Shown: positions 13,624-13,683 of the stretch, piece by piece
How positions within the stretch are numbered: the stretch's first letter is position 1
Layout of the letters: each line of letters starts with the position of its first letter
Assembly (NCBI GenBank): GCA_030835185.1
Contig: JAUQWL010000031.1
Coordinates: 1 to 13,683 of the forward strand
Reading direction: 5' to 3'
DNA from: Solirubrobacterales bacterium
Lineage (GTDB): Bacteria; Actinomycetota; Thermoleophilia; Solirubrobacterales; 70-9
DNA length: 13,683 bases
Translations under genes and position numbers: made by a program
Notes under the pieces: generated by a model
What the model saw: only the letters and a program-made list of their open reading frames with translations
Told to the model about the DNA's origin: nothing
Database searches by the model: none

Positions 13624-13626
13624 CCC

Positions 13627-13683
13627 TTGTCCTCGCGCGGGGTCGTCGCCGCAGGTCACCCGCTCACAGCCGAGTCCGGTGCC
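13627..13683 (+). CDS. Probable gamma-glutamyltransferase, first 19 codons
   Basis: After the ftsZ stop the next frame opens at TTG 13627 and reads MSSRGVVAAGHPLTAESGA to the window end. The stretch GVVAAGHPLTAE-GA is typical of the start of the large subunit of gamma-glutamyltranspeptidases, just before their RxGGNAVDAA motif, which would lie outside the window. Only three bases separate it from the ftsZ stop, so it may belong to the same operon. TTG is the only usable start after the stop. The fragment is too short for certainty. Confidence 0.5.
   Translation, partial: MSSRGVVAAGHPLTAESGA

Noticed and set aside
12124..13659. 511-aa minus-strand open frame opposite ftsZ
   Set aside because: It is a shadow of ftsZ. 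It has no recognisable motifs and is explained by the GC-rich third positions of the + strand gene.

Overview
This is a high-GC actinobacterial chromosome segment. The gene content points to the Thermoleophilia/Solirubrobacterales side of the phylum: a class II FBPase (GlpX), an F420-type luciferase-like oxidoreductase, a principal sigma factor with a short N-terminus, a paired Get3/ArsA-like ATPase locus of the mycobacterial Rv3679-Rv3680 type, and FtsZ coupled to a ParA-like ATPase. The taxonomic placement is inference. The genes are housekeeping-like, and I see no phage, IS element, CRISPR array, tRNA or rRNA.

Layout. 1-237 (-): 5' part of an LLM-class oxidoreductase, running off the left edge. 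238-573: GC-rich divergent intergenic region with a likely leaderless promoter for glpX. 574-2491 (+): glpX overlapping an atypical SDR/NmrA-like NAD(P)-binding protein. 2501-4234 (-): a two-gene unit, YihY/BrkB membrane protein followed by an unrecognised 208-aa protein, convergent with the SDR gene. 4283-5658 (+): rpoD-type sigma factor with a near-consensus promoter, a roughly 165-nt leader carrying a small upstream ORF, and a textbook terminator. 5788-6237 (+): small A24 prepilin peptidase. 6333-6683 (+): Cys-rich HxlR-type regulator with palindromes at its promoter. 6745-8679 (+): an unrecognised large protein with a degenerate HEPN-like segment and a long acidic tail. 8660-8801: a short tandem repeat array that begins inside that gene's last codons. 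8820-10948 (-): two coupled Get3/ArsA-like ATPases. 10947-13623 (+): ParA-like ATPase overlapping ftsZ, which has a long N-terminal extension. 13627-end (+): first codons of a probable gamma-glutamyltransferase.

How the parts may work together. The right half is a divergent locus of four P-loop or tubulin-fold NTPases (two Get3-like, one ParA/MinD-like, one FtsZ) whose outermost start codons share the same four bases. The ParA-FtsZ overlap suggests co-translated division and positioning proteins. In the centre, a 15-bp imperfect palindrome in the spacer of the rpoD promoter closely resembles one at the HxlR gene's own promoter, which suggests that the regulator may also control the housekeeping sigma factor. 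The best candidates for undescribed biology are this operator link, the ParA-FtsZ/Get3 locus, the HEPN-like protein with its repeat-capped 3' end, and the rpoD leader ORF.
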